64,000 nt of DNA from Viscum album (lineage: Eukaryota > Streptophyta > Magnoliopsida > Santalales > Viscaceae), in the NCBI GenBank assembly GCA_963277665.1, contig OY728122.1, positions 1,543,260,868 to 1,543,324,867 of the forward strand. The letters run 5' to 3'. The notes below the pieces were generated by a model. It was not told the origin of the DNA, searched no databases, and was given only the letters and a program-made list of their open reading frames with translations. This document shows positions 48,494-59,589 of this stretch, piece by piece (the stretch's first letter is position 1; each line of letters begins with the position of its first letter). Both the position numbers and the translations under genes were made by a program.

Positions 48494-50983
48494 ATTTTTT
48501 TTATGCTGGAGTCCCAGATTTCCTGGTAATTTCTTAGTCTTGGTTGATTTCCCATAATTTCATCATATTACCTCTTGATAATCAATTAGTGTTGTAGTCA
48601 AAGGTAGCAGTTGATGCATTCATAGGTTAATGGAGTGGTTTGATTCTAAATTTTTTTAAGCAATTTCATTTTTTTATGATGGAATACTAAAAGATGAATG
48701 ATATAAATATCCTGATTATCAAACCCAGTGAGAATATTTCCCCAAATTAATTTAGCATTGATAATCCTAAGATGCACTATTTTGGCCTTAAAATAGTATA
48801 TATGAAGGTATGTACATACACATGTTGAGCAGTTCCGGGTGGTTGTTTATAAATCTATCAAGTTTCAGGTGTTGGCTTGGTTCCTCTTTGAGGAAGGGTA
48901 CCCTTCCAATTCCTCAAATTTATTAATGCATTAATTAGTTTCTTACCACACTTTTTCTTAGTTTTTAGTTAATGCAGTGAATACATTAGATTAAATTTCT
49001 CTTAATCTTGAATTTAGTATGTTTCATGATTTAAGAGTTAAAGGTAATAAATGATTGTTTCATAAGAAATATCATGTTTATATATTAAAACCCCTCCAAC
49101 GGAGGTGCGCTGTCTTCAAGTTAAAAAACAATTATTAGACTTTTAGGATTTATTGTCTTGTTGTACTGATATTTCTTTATGAATTGATGTTATGTTTGAA
49201 TTATGTCATATATGACCCCTAATGGAATTAAAAAAACTAAGTTTTCCTTTTTAAATGATTAAATAACCAAGGAACCGTTTAAGTTCTTTGACCGGTTTTT
49301 ATATTGGAATTACCCATGTAGAATTGTTTCCCATAATTTTCATTTTAGTATGTTGACATGTTTGAGCCACCATTCGGTGAGCCTTAGATTTAAATTTCTA
49401 AGGGTATGATTTTTAATATTAAATGGCTTGAATTATCTTTTGAATTTCAGAATGGAAATTACCCTGTATGCACAGCATTTAACCCGCCTAATGTAAGTGC
49501 TTCAATGTAATAATTAAATGTGAAATAGAAATTGTAAAGTATACTAAGTACATGAATTAGCCGTATTAGATGTAATTGAAAAATATGTTGCGTATTCATA
49601 GAACCCCTTACCATGTTAATGGAAGGTACCAGAGTGAACCTTGATTATTGAAAATTCCTTAAATGGATTAAATGAGTGGTTTCAAGCTACATGGCCTTGT
49701 CACACTAATGAAAGGCTAGGGTTGAACAAAATTGACTTATTGATTAATTATTACTTGATTAAAGGGTTTCATGCTACTTGGCCTTGTCACACTAATCAAA
49801 GGAAAGGCTTGAACCAAATGGAATATTATATGAATTCAATATCAAAGTAGGTGTGGCCTGACTCAAGCTCACCTTGGATACTTGAGAGAAAGCCTTGAGC
49901 ACTCAAGGACCCTATTCCGAATTCAAGGATACAACTTTCTTAGGTTGAGACCTACATAGAACCTGATCCTTGTCTAACTTTAGATGCCTGGTATGACACC
50001 ATATAATCCCTCATGTATTACAACAAGATTCCTTAGATACACTCCTTGGTTCCAGAATTGACAAGTAGGTGCCATGGTTAAATCCTAGCCCAATATTTTC
50101 TTAGACCCATTTTACCTTGGATGAACTTCTTAGACTAGATAGTCCTCTTATTGTGGAATTAGTTGGACTGTTATCCTTGGATTACACTCTTACCCCATGT
50201 GAGGCTATAGTTATTACTAAGTTGTTGACACTTGAGGTCTATGTTTCCTTGGTTATAACCTTGGAACTTCATTATTAAATATCATTACATGTTTTCTTCT
50301 CACATCTTAGAACCTCAATATCTTTCTCATATAAATTATATTTAAACTGGATAAAATTGATTAATGAAATGGTTACACATTCTGACACCAGTCAAAGGCT
50401 AAAGAAGGTATAACTGCTATGTGTCCCATAGGAACCTGTACGGGTGATGTTTATTTATCTCTCTATTATTATTCTATATACCAGTGAACTATATATTTTA
50501 TACTGCACTATCTAGATTGGGCTGGACATCAGTGGTTCCATCCTATTATTATTTATATCTCACACCCTACTCAGGCCGCTATTACATTGGGATACTCGAG
50601 TATACTTTCATTTTCTCAGGACCTTGGACCTTGCTTTTCAATGTATGCTTGTAACTAGAGTTAGGAGAAAAGGACTGAGTTGGATCTCGGGATGCTCAAG
50701 GAGATCGCCCATGGATTTTGATGTGACTTTATTATTTTTTTATTTTATTGAAAATAATGATGTAATGTTTACTACTTTTAGATATGTATCATTACCATGT
50801 CATGCATTCATCTGTTGTTTAAACTACCATTGACCACTTTAATTCAGTTATAATAATATTTATCTTATGCTGCTTTGTCATTTATTTACTACCTCTTTCA
50901 TTGTTGATTGTTATTTATTCAATTTTACCACTGTGTATATGTGATAAGAGGGTATAGTCCCCACTATCACCTCTCGAGACCCT
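48494..50983. other. AT-rich non-coding region
   Basis: About 2.5 kb with no gene. 49679-49850 holds a diverged tandem duplication with 86-bp offset (TGGCCTTGTCACACTAAT in each copy). The part from about 50440 to 50960 has an LTR-like look (CTATATACCAGTGAACTATA, GGATACTCGAGTAT), but I found no partner copy. Confidence 0.5.
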
Positions 50984-51009
50984 CACTACAAGTCAAAAAC
51001 CTCTAACGT

Positions 51010-51411
51010 ATGGGGAGACTCACCAGCCCCCCTGCCCTACACAACCTCTCCCCCTCCCTCTACTGCACCAGTCCCTCCCCCTCCCCCTTCCCTTGCACCA
51101 GCCCCTCCCTTAACCCCCTGCTGCAACATCCCCTCCCCCTGCACCAGCCCCTCCCCCTCCCCCCTCTTGCACCAGCCCCTCCCCCTACCATGCACCATCC
51201 CATCCCCCCCACCAGCCCCCCCCCCACTACACCAGCCAGCCCCTCCCCCTCCCCCCTTCCCTTACATCAGCCCCTCCCCCCCCACACTGCACCCCCACCA
51301 GCCCCTTACCCCATGCTTCCCCAGCCCCTCCCCCTCCCACTTTCCCTACTGCACTAGCCCCTCCCCCTTTCCCTGCTGCACCAACCAACCCTCTCCCTCC
51401 CCCCTGCACTA
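51010..51411. repeat. C-rich 5' subterminal array
   Basis: About 400 bp of irregular CCAGCCCCTCCCCCTCCC and CTGCACCAGCCCC units. In reverse complement it is like the GGGCTGGGCAGGGGGG arrays at the other end. Proline-rich ORFs across it are composition artefacts. The complementary strand is rich in runs able to form G-quadruplexes. Confidence 0.85.
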
Positions 51412-51653
51412 CTTTCCATGTGGAGTGTCTTTTTTAACTTTTTTCTTTAGTTTACATCTCAAGGAAGACCTTTTTCTCTCTTTCCCTACTTATTCAATCA
51501 TGAACTCCTCTTGTCATTAAATACTTGTCATTAAATATGTTTTGCTAGCTACTAATATGCTTTGATTGATTTAATAATAAAATTGATTGTAATGATTTTT
51601 TTAAATATGATTTACATTGTTGATTGAATGATAATTTTTTTTCTTGTTATAGA

Positions 51654-54545
51654 ATGGATAGAAGCTGGATGTATCGTACCGATCAGATTTCAACCGAGTT
51701 TCAAAATAATTTGGAGAATTTTTTAGATTTTGCATTTAGCAATGCGTCAGATGGAGGTTGTATACAGTGTCCCTGCTATAATTGTGTTGGAAGACCATGG
51801 TTAAGACGAGAAGAAGTTAGTTACCGTTTAACGAAATTTGGATTTCAAGCAAACTATAATGTTTGGTTTCACCATGGAGAGACGAGTCAATCTTCGACTG
51901 TTCATAAACGAAATGAACTAAGTGACATGGAGAATTTGATATTTGATCGGTTTCCATATGTGCATCATTCCGAGAGAGATAGCATGCCGGTGCAAGAAGA
52001 CAGTGATATCAGTACACATGAGGAAAATGCTGAAAATGATGATGTTGACATAGTGAAAAATTTATTGGATGATGCCAGAACTCCAGTATATCAAGAATGT
52101 ACTAGAATGACCAAGTTGGAATTTTTAATGCGGTTATATCATGGGAAAACTATGTATGGGATTTCTAATACTGCCATTGATTATATTCTTACATTTTTGA
52201 AGGACTTGCTTCCTGATGGTGCAGATATTCCCTCAAATCATTACATGGCATGGAAGTTAATTAAGCAGCTTGGATTTGCTACTAATAAAGTCCATGCTTG
52301 TCCGAAAGATTGCAGTTTATTTTTGGAGGAAACTGCTGACCGTAATGACTGTAAAGACTGTGGTACATCTCGATGGAAGACAAATGCAGATGGAACACCG
52401 TCTCGTGTGCCACAGAAAGTCATGTGGCACTTTCCATTGATTCCCAGACTTCAAAATCTATTCATGTCTCCAGAAATCTCAGCCAATATGCGATGGCACG
52501 ATGTTGAGAGAATTAAAGGAAATGATGAGCTGGTCCATCCAGCAGATGGATTAGCATGGAGGACATTTGACGCACAACATCCTGATTTTGCAGCTGAGGT
52601 GCGTAATGTCAGATTGGGCCTATCATGTGATGGTTTTAATCCATTTGGTCAGATGCTTACTGCTCATAGCACGTGGCCGGTTTTTATTCATGTTTATAAT
52701 CTTCCTCCGTGGATGTGTATGAAAAAACCTTTCACTTTCTTGAGTATACTGATATCTGGACCTTCGGATCCTGGTAATGACATAGATGTATACTTGCAGC
52801 CTTTAATAAAAGAGTTGAAACAACTTTGGGATTTAGGTGTGCAGACATTTGATGCTTCTTCAAAGAATACGTTTCAGATGCGTGCTGCCCTTCTATGGAC
52901 CATAAATGATTTCCCTGCCTATGCAATGATGTCTGGGTGGAGCACGAAGGGAAAACTTTCATGTCCCGTTTGTATGAAGAATACACGATCGAGAAGGCTT
53001 AAATATCGTTGTAGTTTCAGTTTCATGGGGCATCGCCGATTCTTGCCAATGGATCATCAATACAGGAAGAATAGTCGGAGGTTTGATAATAATGTTGACA
53101 CTGAAGAACCACCTCAACGTATGTCAGGAAGTGATGTGCTTGATGAATTGAAAGATTTCAGCTTTTCATTAGGAAAAGGTCATTTGACATCTCGAAAGAG
53201 GAAGAATGCTGATACTGAAGTCATTTACAATTGGAAAAAGAGAAGTATTTTTTTTGTGTTGCCATATTGGTCTACTAATTTGTTACGTCATTGTTTAGAC
53301 GTAATGCATATTGAGAAAAATATATGTGAAATGTTGCTTGCAATTCTTTTGAATATTAAGGGGAAGACCAAAGATGACTTCCGATCTCGTCGGGATTTAT
53401 TGGATTGGGGTATTCGACCAGAACTACATCCTGTTTGTATCGGTGAAAACAAATGGAAAGTTCCCTGTGCTTCTTATGTGATGACACAGGCAGAGAAAGA
53501 TCAATTTCTGGCAGTATTGGAGAATATTAAGGTTCCAGATGGCTATTCCAGCAACATATCTAAACGAGTCAACAGAAGACATTTGAAATTGAAATCCCTA
53601 AAAACTCATGATTACCACATCCTTCTTCATGAATTGATTCCAATAGAAATTCGACATTTGCTATCCAATAATGTAAGGGTGGCAGTGATTCGGTTGTGTC
53701 ATTTTTTTAGAGACCTTTGTGCTAAAAGGTTATCCAAATCATTGTTGATAAAAATGCAGCAAGAGGCACCATTAATTCTGTGTGAGTTGGAAAATTTTTT
53801 TCCTCCATCCTTTTTCACTTGCATGCTGCATTTAACAGTTCATCTTCCAACTGAGACACTTCTTGGGGGACCAGTTGCTTTTCGGTGGATGTATCCCACT
53901 GAAAGAAATATGTGCACAATGAAATCATATGTCCGAAATAAGAATTATCCTGAAGGTTCCATTGTGAGGAGTTATCTGGCCCAAGAATGTATGGATTTTT
54001 GTTCAATGTATTTGTCTGATGTGAGAACAAGATATAATCGACCAATGAGAAATGAAGATGAGCAGTATGAGGAAATTCAACCCTCGTTTCCATCTCTTCC
54101 CCAAACAGGTGGAATTGTCGGGTCATATACATTGGTTACATTGAGCTCTGAAGAGCGGAATATGGCACATCGTACAGTCTTGTTTAATTGTGGTTTGTTC
54201 GATGCCTATATCAAGTAAGTAATTTGAATATATATATGTTATCTCATATGATATCATATCACATATACCTTATACTTTTATTTTCATTTTATGTAGAGAA
54301 CATAAACAAATTATAAGTAGAGTTCATCGGTCTTTGCCGTTGAGAAGGAGAGAGGCTATGCATAGCCAAGAGTTCCCAGCTTGGTTGAAATCAAAGGTAT
54401 GACCATTACATTAAATACCTTAAAATATAGATATATATTTAATTATATTACTCATGTATTCCAGGTATTGAGTTTACCTGCTGACTTCATTTCTCAAGAA
54501 TTAAGAGCATTGGCTTTTGGTCCCAATTCTTTGGTTCGTGACTGA
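51654..54545 (+). CDS. TNP2-type CACTA transposase, truncated by an in-frame TGA
   Basis: Catalytic transposase of En/Spm-type elements. Exons: 51654-54214, 54297-54396, and 54465 onwards, with GTAAGT and GTATGA donors, TGTAG and TTCCAG acceptors and phases that fit. The start is the ATG right after a likely leader-intron acceptor (TTGTTATAG). Domains by residue: transposase-associated domain 1-75 (RSWMYRTDQIS, CIQCPCYNC, WFHHGE), TNP2 core about 145-560 with SCDGFNPFG near 323, CPVC near 436 and LDVMHIEKN near 547, and DUF4218 about 660-775 (RWMYPTERN near 745). The product ends at residue 913 by the TGA at 54543-54545, before DUF4216. Whether the shortened protein works is unknown. Confidence 0.88.
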
Positions 54546-55091
54546 AAATCTTTAATAATCAATGGATACAAATTTGTTACAACTGATAAAGCGGTGAAAA
54601 TGAGAACACAACATGATGGCGTTATGTTAATTGCTAGAACGGATTGTTATGCCAGTGCATCTGATAGTCGACCTCGATATGAAGATGTGTATTATTATGG
54701 ACTGGTTGAGAAAATATTGTTATTGGATTACTACTCTCGAGGTCGAGTCACTATGATGCAATGTAAATGGTTTGATTCAATGACGCGCCATGGTACATTT
54801 ATTGATGATTGCGGATTTAGAGTTATTGACATGAGTCGATTCCTGCATACCGATGAACCATACATTTTGGCATCAATGGCAAAACAAGTGTTTTATGTGA
54901 AAGATCATCTGAACCCTGATTACGGTGTCATTAATGAAGTAATCCCAAGACATATTTTTCATGATGCTGGGGATGAAATTGTCACCATTGACGCCCCCAT
55001 CGGTGTTAGCCAAAATATTGCATTTGATGACACAAATTGTCCCATTGTGAGGGATGATGTTGAACCTGAGGTAGTGGAGGGTAATACATAA
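54546..55091 (+). pseudogene. DUF4216 tail of the TNP2 gene, beyond the premature stop
   Basis: The same frame as exon 3 stays open after the TGA for 181 codons to a TAA. It contains IINGYKF, DGVMLIARTDCYAS, DVYYYGLVEKI, CKWFDSMTRHG, PYILASMAKQVFYV and VIPRHIF, a full DUF4216 domain as in related CACTA transposases. This shows the original protein was about 1,095 residues and that the upstream TGA is a recent single change or a very young stop. Confidence 0.85.
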
Positions 55092-55395
55092 AAGCAACCA
55101 TATATATTCAGAGTTCATTCAGTTTACCTTGACGTGAGTTTCTCAGGTTGGTACTAATTTAATTACTTTAATTTACTTTTAGTTTGAAATGATATGTCTG
55201 TTTTAGTAATGTTTGGTTTTGTTTCATTTAATTCTATTTCTTTCAATTCAGAAAAGTGGTTTTAAAATGTGGTTTTAAAAATTGTATAACTTGGTTGTAA
55301 ATTATCATTACTGAAAGATGTTATGACATTTTTTAAGTAGTATCTATGATTTGTAAAAATTGTTGCTAAAAAATATTTATTTCATTCTTATGCAG
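55092..55395 (+). other. Spacer between the two CACTA genes
   Basis: About 300 bp AT-rich. A TATGCAG acceptor at 55389-55395 just before the next ATG suggests the second gene has an upstream leader exon, or that it is spliced from a longer transcript. Confidence 0.5.
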
Positions 55396-55398
55396 ATT

Positions 55399-57281
55399 AT
55401 GAAGAAAACTACAGAAGCTCGCAAGAAGAGATTATTTGATGCTGATCCTGTTAGACGTGAGCGCGAGTTGTCTTCAGTGAGTATATTAATTTAAATATTT
55501 ATCTTCTGCATTACAAATAATATCAAGTTCATATTTTTGATCCAATTTTTTTAGGGACATGTAACTCCAGAGAATCCTCTTCCCAGTATGGGACCGAGTA
55601 GGGATCCTCCTAGACCTAGGCGGAGCTCCCGTCTTACCACTCCCCACACTGACCCATTAGTGGACATCCCATCTACCACACATGTCCGCCCTCCGCTTGA
55701 GACCCCTGGGATGTTCCCATACATGCCTCCATCATCATCCCGTTTACCCTCTTTTTCCCATTCCATGTCCACGCCGACTCGACCGATGTTCTCACCTGCA
55801 CAGTTTTCATATCCATTCATGTATCCCCAGACCTACTATGCATATTCTGACATGTCTACGCCACATCCTTTTCCTACCATCCATCCTTCACATATTGAGT
55901 CTGTTCCTTCAGTTTCCACTCCTGTTCATGAAGATCAGCCGGAGCATGCTGTGGAACAGATACTTCCTTCGGAGGATGCTGATCCAGCACAGTCTACGGA
56001 TGCCTCACAGCCTATTCAAGAGCCTGCATCAGGTTTTTTTTATTATAAATGTTTCAAATTATAGCATTTCACTTTTTTTCTATTGTATTGTCACCTAACT
56101 CTTCTCTTTTCACCTCTTATCTTATTTAGTGGGATCTTCTAGTAGGCGACGTGGGCGCACTCGAATGCGGGATGCTTGGAATCGTGAAACTCAGATTATG
56201 GTGGATTATAATTCTCAAAATCAAATGGTAGGTAAAAATGCTAAGGAGTGTAGAAGTTTCATGGCTACTTTAGCCAAATATCATGATATCGTTCCGGTGG
56301 AGCCGGTCTCATGGAGACATATCAGTGCCGACATCAAGGATAGGGCATGGGCGCAGATATGGGTACGAAAATTTTATAAATTTATATTGATATTAGTAAT
56401 GTATTTATATGACTTAACATGTTTGTTGCAGAGTCGATTTAACTTTCCTAACAGTGAAGCTGCCAAAGCTGCTAGGTTGAGTGATCTTGGAGAGTATTGG
56501 CGGTCATACAAGTATGAGTTACATATTGGTTGGAGGAGCAGAGTGGGTACTGAGTTAGAGGGTGTACCCACAAACCCTGACTGTCCAAAAAGTCAATATC
56601 AAAAAATGACCGCACATTGGAATACTGAACAGTATAAGGTACTACCCATCTTTACTGTTTTTTATATAAAATTTAATTTTTATTACTTGTATTGTTTTTT
56701 TTTTTCTTAGGAAGTGTCAGCGAAAAACAAAAAAAACAAAGATGAAATGACATATCTACACACATTGGGGCGCACTACAATGCCCGATAAAGAGAAGCGG
56801 CTGGTACGTTCATCTGAATTAAAATAATGTCTTTATTTATAACATAATGTCTTTATTTATAACATGTCATCATAACTTATTCATGCTTTCCCTTGGTTAG
56901 TCCATGTCTTTACCTCAATGTTTGTGGGTCTTTTTTGCAACTCACTTCAATCCAATATTTTGCATTTATCATATATGGTTGTAATTCAAATTTGTGCACT
57001 TTTTATATGCAGCAAGCTGAATTTGGCATTGAAGGTCCTGTACCTCGTGCCAAATTATTCTTCTTCAGTAGAAAAAAAAAGGATGGAACTGCAGTTAATT
57101 CACAAACACAAGATAAAATTGTAAGTTTGTTTATTTATATTTCAAACATTTATACGAAATTCATAATTTAATATGTTTATAATTTCAACAGTCTGCCTTG
57201 GAGGCCATGGATGAGAAGGAAGCTGACAACTTAGGGCCAAATGATCATTTCAGTCAGGTGTTAGGTGTGGAGCATCCATGA
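55399..57281 (+). CDS. Transposase_24-type second CACTA protein, truncated by an in-frame TGA
   Basis: Likely the partner (TNPA-like) that binds subterminal repeats. Exons: 55399-55476, 55555-56032, 56130-56362, 56432-56638, 56711-56803, 57013-57120, 57192 onwards. All introns are GT-AG and every phase fits. The N-terminus is basic (MKKTTEARKKRLFDADPVRRE), exon 2 is Pro/Ser/His-rich and disordered-looking, exons 3-6 form the Transposase_24-like domain (FNFPNSEAAKAARLSDLGEYW, KDEMTYLHTLGRTTMP; quoted in parts), and exon 7 begins SALEAMDEKEADN. A TGA at 57279-57281 falls in the conserved EHPGRVR phrase where GGA is expected. The truncated product is 428 residues. Confidence 0.82.
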
Positions 57282-57764
57282 AGAGTCCGTTGTAGACCAG
57301 GAAAAAACATTGTCCCCTCAAGGTATTGGTCATCATCAGACTCCTCTAAGGCCTCTGAGTTGGAAAGTGCGCGTGCTGAATTAGCTGCGACAAAGAAAAT
57401 AGTATTAGAGGAGCGTGAAAAAAGTAAGCTGATGAATGAACATTTCATGAAAGCTCTGTCAGTTTTGAGTCAGTCACTACCATCAGAGGTTGCTGCCACT
57501 TTTCATTCATGTATGACATCAATGCGCTCTTTAAATAATGCCTCAGGTGATTCCCATGAGGGTCCTAGTGGCGATAACGGTGGTGGCGATAGAGCTGACG
57601 AGGATGTTGCTGATGATGTTGTTGGTGATGAGATTGCTGATGATGATGCTGACGGTGCGGTTGGTGATGATGTTGCTGTCGATGTTGCTGCTGATGATGA
57701 TGATGCTGGACATGAGGATGACAGTGATGGCGATGGGGGGGATATTAATCCCCTCCATTTTTGA
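57282..57764 (+). pseudogene. C-terminal tail of the Transposase_24-type protein beyond the stop
   Basis: The exon 7 frame stays open to a TGA at 57762-57764. It has RYWSSSDSSKASE, a helical coiled-coil-like stretch (ELAATKKIVLEEREKSKLMNE, quoted as seen from about 57372) and a very acidic Asp/Ala/Val tail coded by GATGATG-type repeats (57600-57740). The intact protein would be 589 residues. Confidence 0.75.
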
Positions 57765-57951
57765 CTTAGCAGAGAGACGTGTGTTGGAGTTTAATGTTTT
57801 TTTTGTATTGGTGGACTGCTTGTATGTGAATTTCTTTATGCAATGAAATTCATTTTGGATTATGTTTTCATCAGGGGTGTTATTTGTCAGTGATTTAGGT
57901 AATTTTCACATGCCATTCTGTTTACTCCTTGTTTTTTCATGAACTTTCTGC

Positions 57952-58225
57952 AGGGGGAGGTGGGGGGGGGGGGTGGGCAGGGGGGGAGGGTGGGCAGGGG
58001 GGGAGGGCTGGGCAGGGGGGGAGGGAGGAGGGGAGGGGGAGGGGGGAGGGGCAGTGGGGGGCTGGGCAGTGGGGGGCTGGGTAGTGGGGGGGAGGGCTGG
58101 GCAGGGGGGGGAGGGGGAGGGGGAGGGGGGAGGGGGTGGCTGGGCAGGGGGGGAGGGGGGGGGGGGTGGTGCTGGGCAGTGGGGAGGGGAGGGGGGTGGC
58201 TGGGCAGGGGGGAGGGGGGGGGCAC
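57952..58225. repeat. G-rich 3' subterminal array, first block
   Basis: About 270 bp of GGGGGAGGG runs broken by GGGCTGGGCAG. Inverted counterpart of 51010-51411. Open reading frames over it are composition artefacts. Confidence 0.85.
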
Positions 58226-58550
58226 TAATTGTTTTGAATATCACACTTTATCTGGTGATATTTCTGGATCTGTTTGACCACGATCAAATCACATTCTTAT
58301 TTATTCTCAACTAGTTTAGTGTGCAAGGATGTATACATACATGTTTTGATCTACTGCTACTATTTATTCATCAAATATCCTTTTAAGGACTACAATTTGG
58401 ATTCATACATGTTTATCATCTGCTGAAGTATTCATCCTACTACTATAATAATATTTTCTATGCTACTGCTATGCGTTTTTGAATATTTTTTCTACAAAAA
58501 GATCTTATATTCTTCTGAAGGAGCATTATTTGAAGATTATTTTTATTTTC

Positions 58551-58745
58551 TGGGGGGGAGGGCTGGGCAGGGGGGGGAGGGGGTGGCTGGGCAGGGGAGG
58601 GAGGGGGTGGCTGGGCAGGGGGGGGGGAGGGGGGGCTGGGCAGGGGGGGGGGGGGCTGGGCAGTGGGGGGGGGGGGGGGGCTGGGCAGTGGGGGGGGGGG
58701 GCTGGGCAGTGGGGAGGGCAGTAGGGAGGGAGGGGCAGGGCAGTG
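58551..58745. repeat. G-rich 3' subterminal array, second block
   Basis: About 190 bp of the same GGGCTGGGCAGGGGGG pattern, 325 bp further on, separated by AT-rich DNA. Long G runs (up to about 13) make this hard to sequence accurately. Confidence 0.85.
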
Positions 58746-59585
58746 GGAATCCTGCACTAATAAGTGCGAGATCTCTACAACAGGTATGTTTTCCTAAAAT
58801 TGTGGAATAAACCTCCCAACCATGCATCATTTTTCATTTGCATTTACACACTATATGAATGCAGGTTATTGGTCGTAAAATCATGGAGTTGACCCCCTTT
58901 TCATCCAACATATGAATGCAGGTGATATGTTTTAACTATTGACTCCATTGTATATTGATTTTTGTGGGTCATGTCTAAGAGTTTCTAGACATACTTTGAT
59001 TGTTCTCATCCCAGCATAGCGATGAACCAAAATATTGGTGAATGTGCATGGGCTGATGGAATGAATGCCTTCAATTTACAAGCATGGAGAAGAAACTTAA
59101 GAGATGTGTATCATTTATGTCTCAGGGAGGATTGATGAAGGTATTTTTTTCCCAACTAACTCTTCAACAGGATAGGATGTATGGAAGTTTATATTGTTTA
59201 CAACTCAAGCAGTAAATGATACAGTGATAATCACATTCTTCATGAGTTTGACTGGTATTTCTTATCATCATATTCAGGCTTTTTATTCTGCATTTTAATC
59301 TGCACTTTAGTATTTTATTGTCATGTAGTAATAACAAAATTTCTATATGACATTTCATTGCTTATGAGTCTTATATATTCATTAATAATAATTCATGGTT
59401 TTATTTGTTGCATGTACAGATTGTAGCAAATTAAAGTATGATTACCAATCAGTGGTTTGCCATTCGATCTTTATCAAGGTGAGCTGACAAATCTATGTGC
59501 CAATCTAACACGTCATTTGAGCTTATTCATGCATGACTCATCTATGTGAATTCTTCTTTGAGTTAAGAGTCTTCTCAGAAAAAAA
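58746..59585. other. Non-coding region between CACTA and chromovirus remnants
   Basis: About 840 bp, AT-rich, no ORF of note. ATATGAATGCAGGT occurs twice (about 58853 and 58911). No CACTA-type inverted end was seen. Confidence 0.5.
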
Positions 59586-59589
59586 TGAA

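Larger units (their letters stand above)
50984..58745 (+). mobile_element. Third CACTA element, two-gene, relatively well preserved
   Basis: It starts CACTACAAGTCAAAAACC, followed at once by a C-rich subterminal array, a TNP2-type gene, a Transposase_24-type gene in the same orientation, and G-rich arrays that are the inverted counterpart of the first array. This is the classic autonomous CACTA layout. The exact 3' terminus (expected TTGTAGTG) was not found; 58745 is the end of the last G-rich block, not a proven boundary. Each gene has one in-frame TGA. Confidence 0.8.

Noticed and set aside
48179..48537. Pro/Arg-rich ORFs in the GC-rich block after 48030
   Set aside because: They come from 14-bp GC-rich repeats, are open on both strands and match no family.
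51010..51520. Proline-rich ORFs over the C-rich array
   Set aside because: Composition artefacts of CCC-rich repeats; several frames are open at once and no domain or splice context supports them.
57887..58830. Gly-rich plus-strand and Pro-rich minus-strand ORFs over the G-rich arrays
   Set aside because: Same cause; simple-sequence DNA read in several frames.
59311..59336. GTCATGTAGTAA as the 3' end of the third CACTA element
   Set aside because: It lacks the GTAGTG ending and the longer inverted match to CACTACAAGTC.
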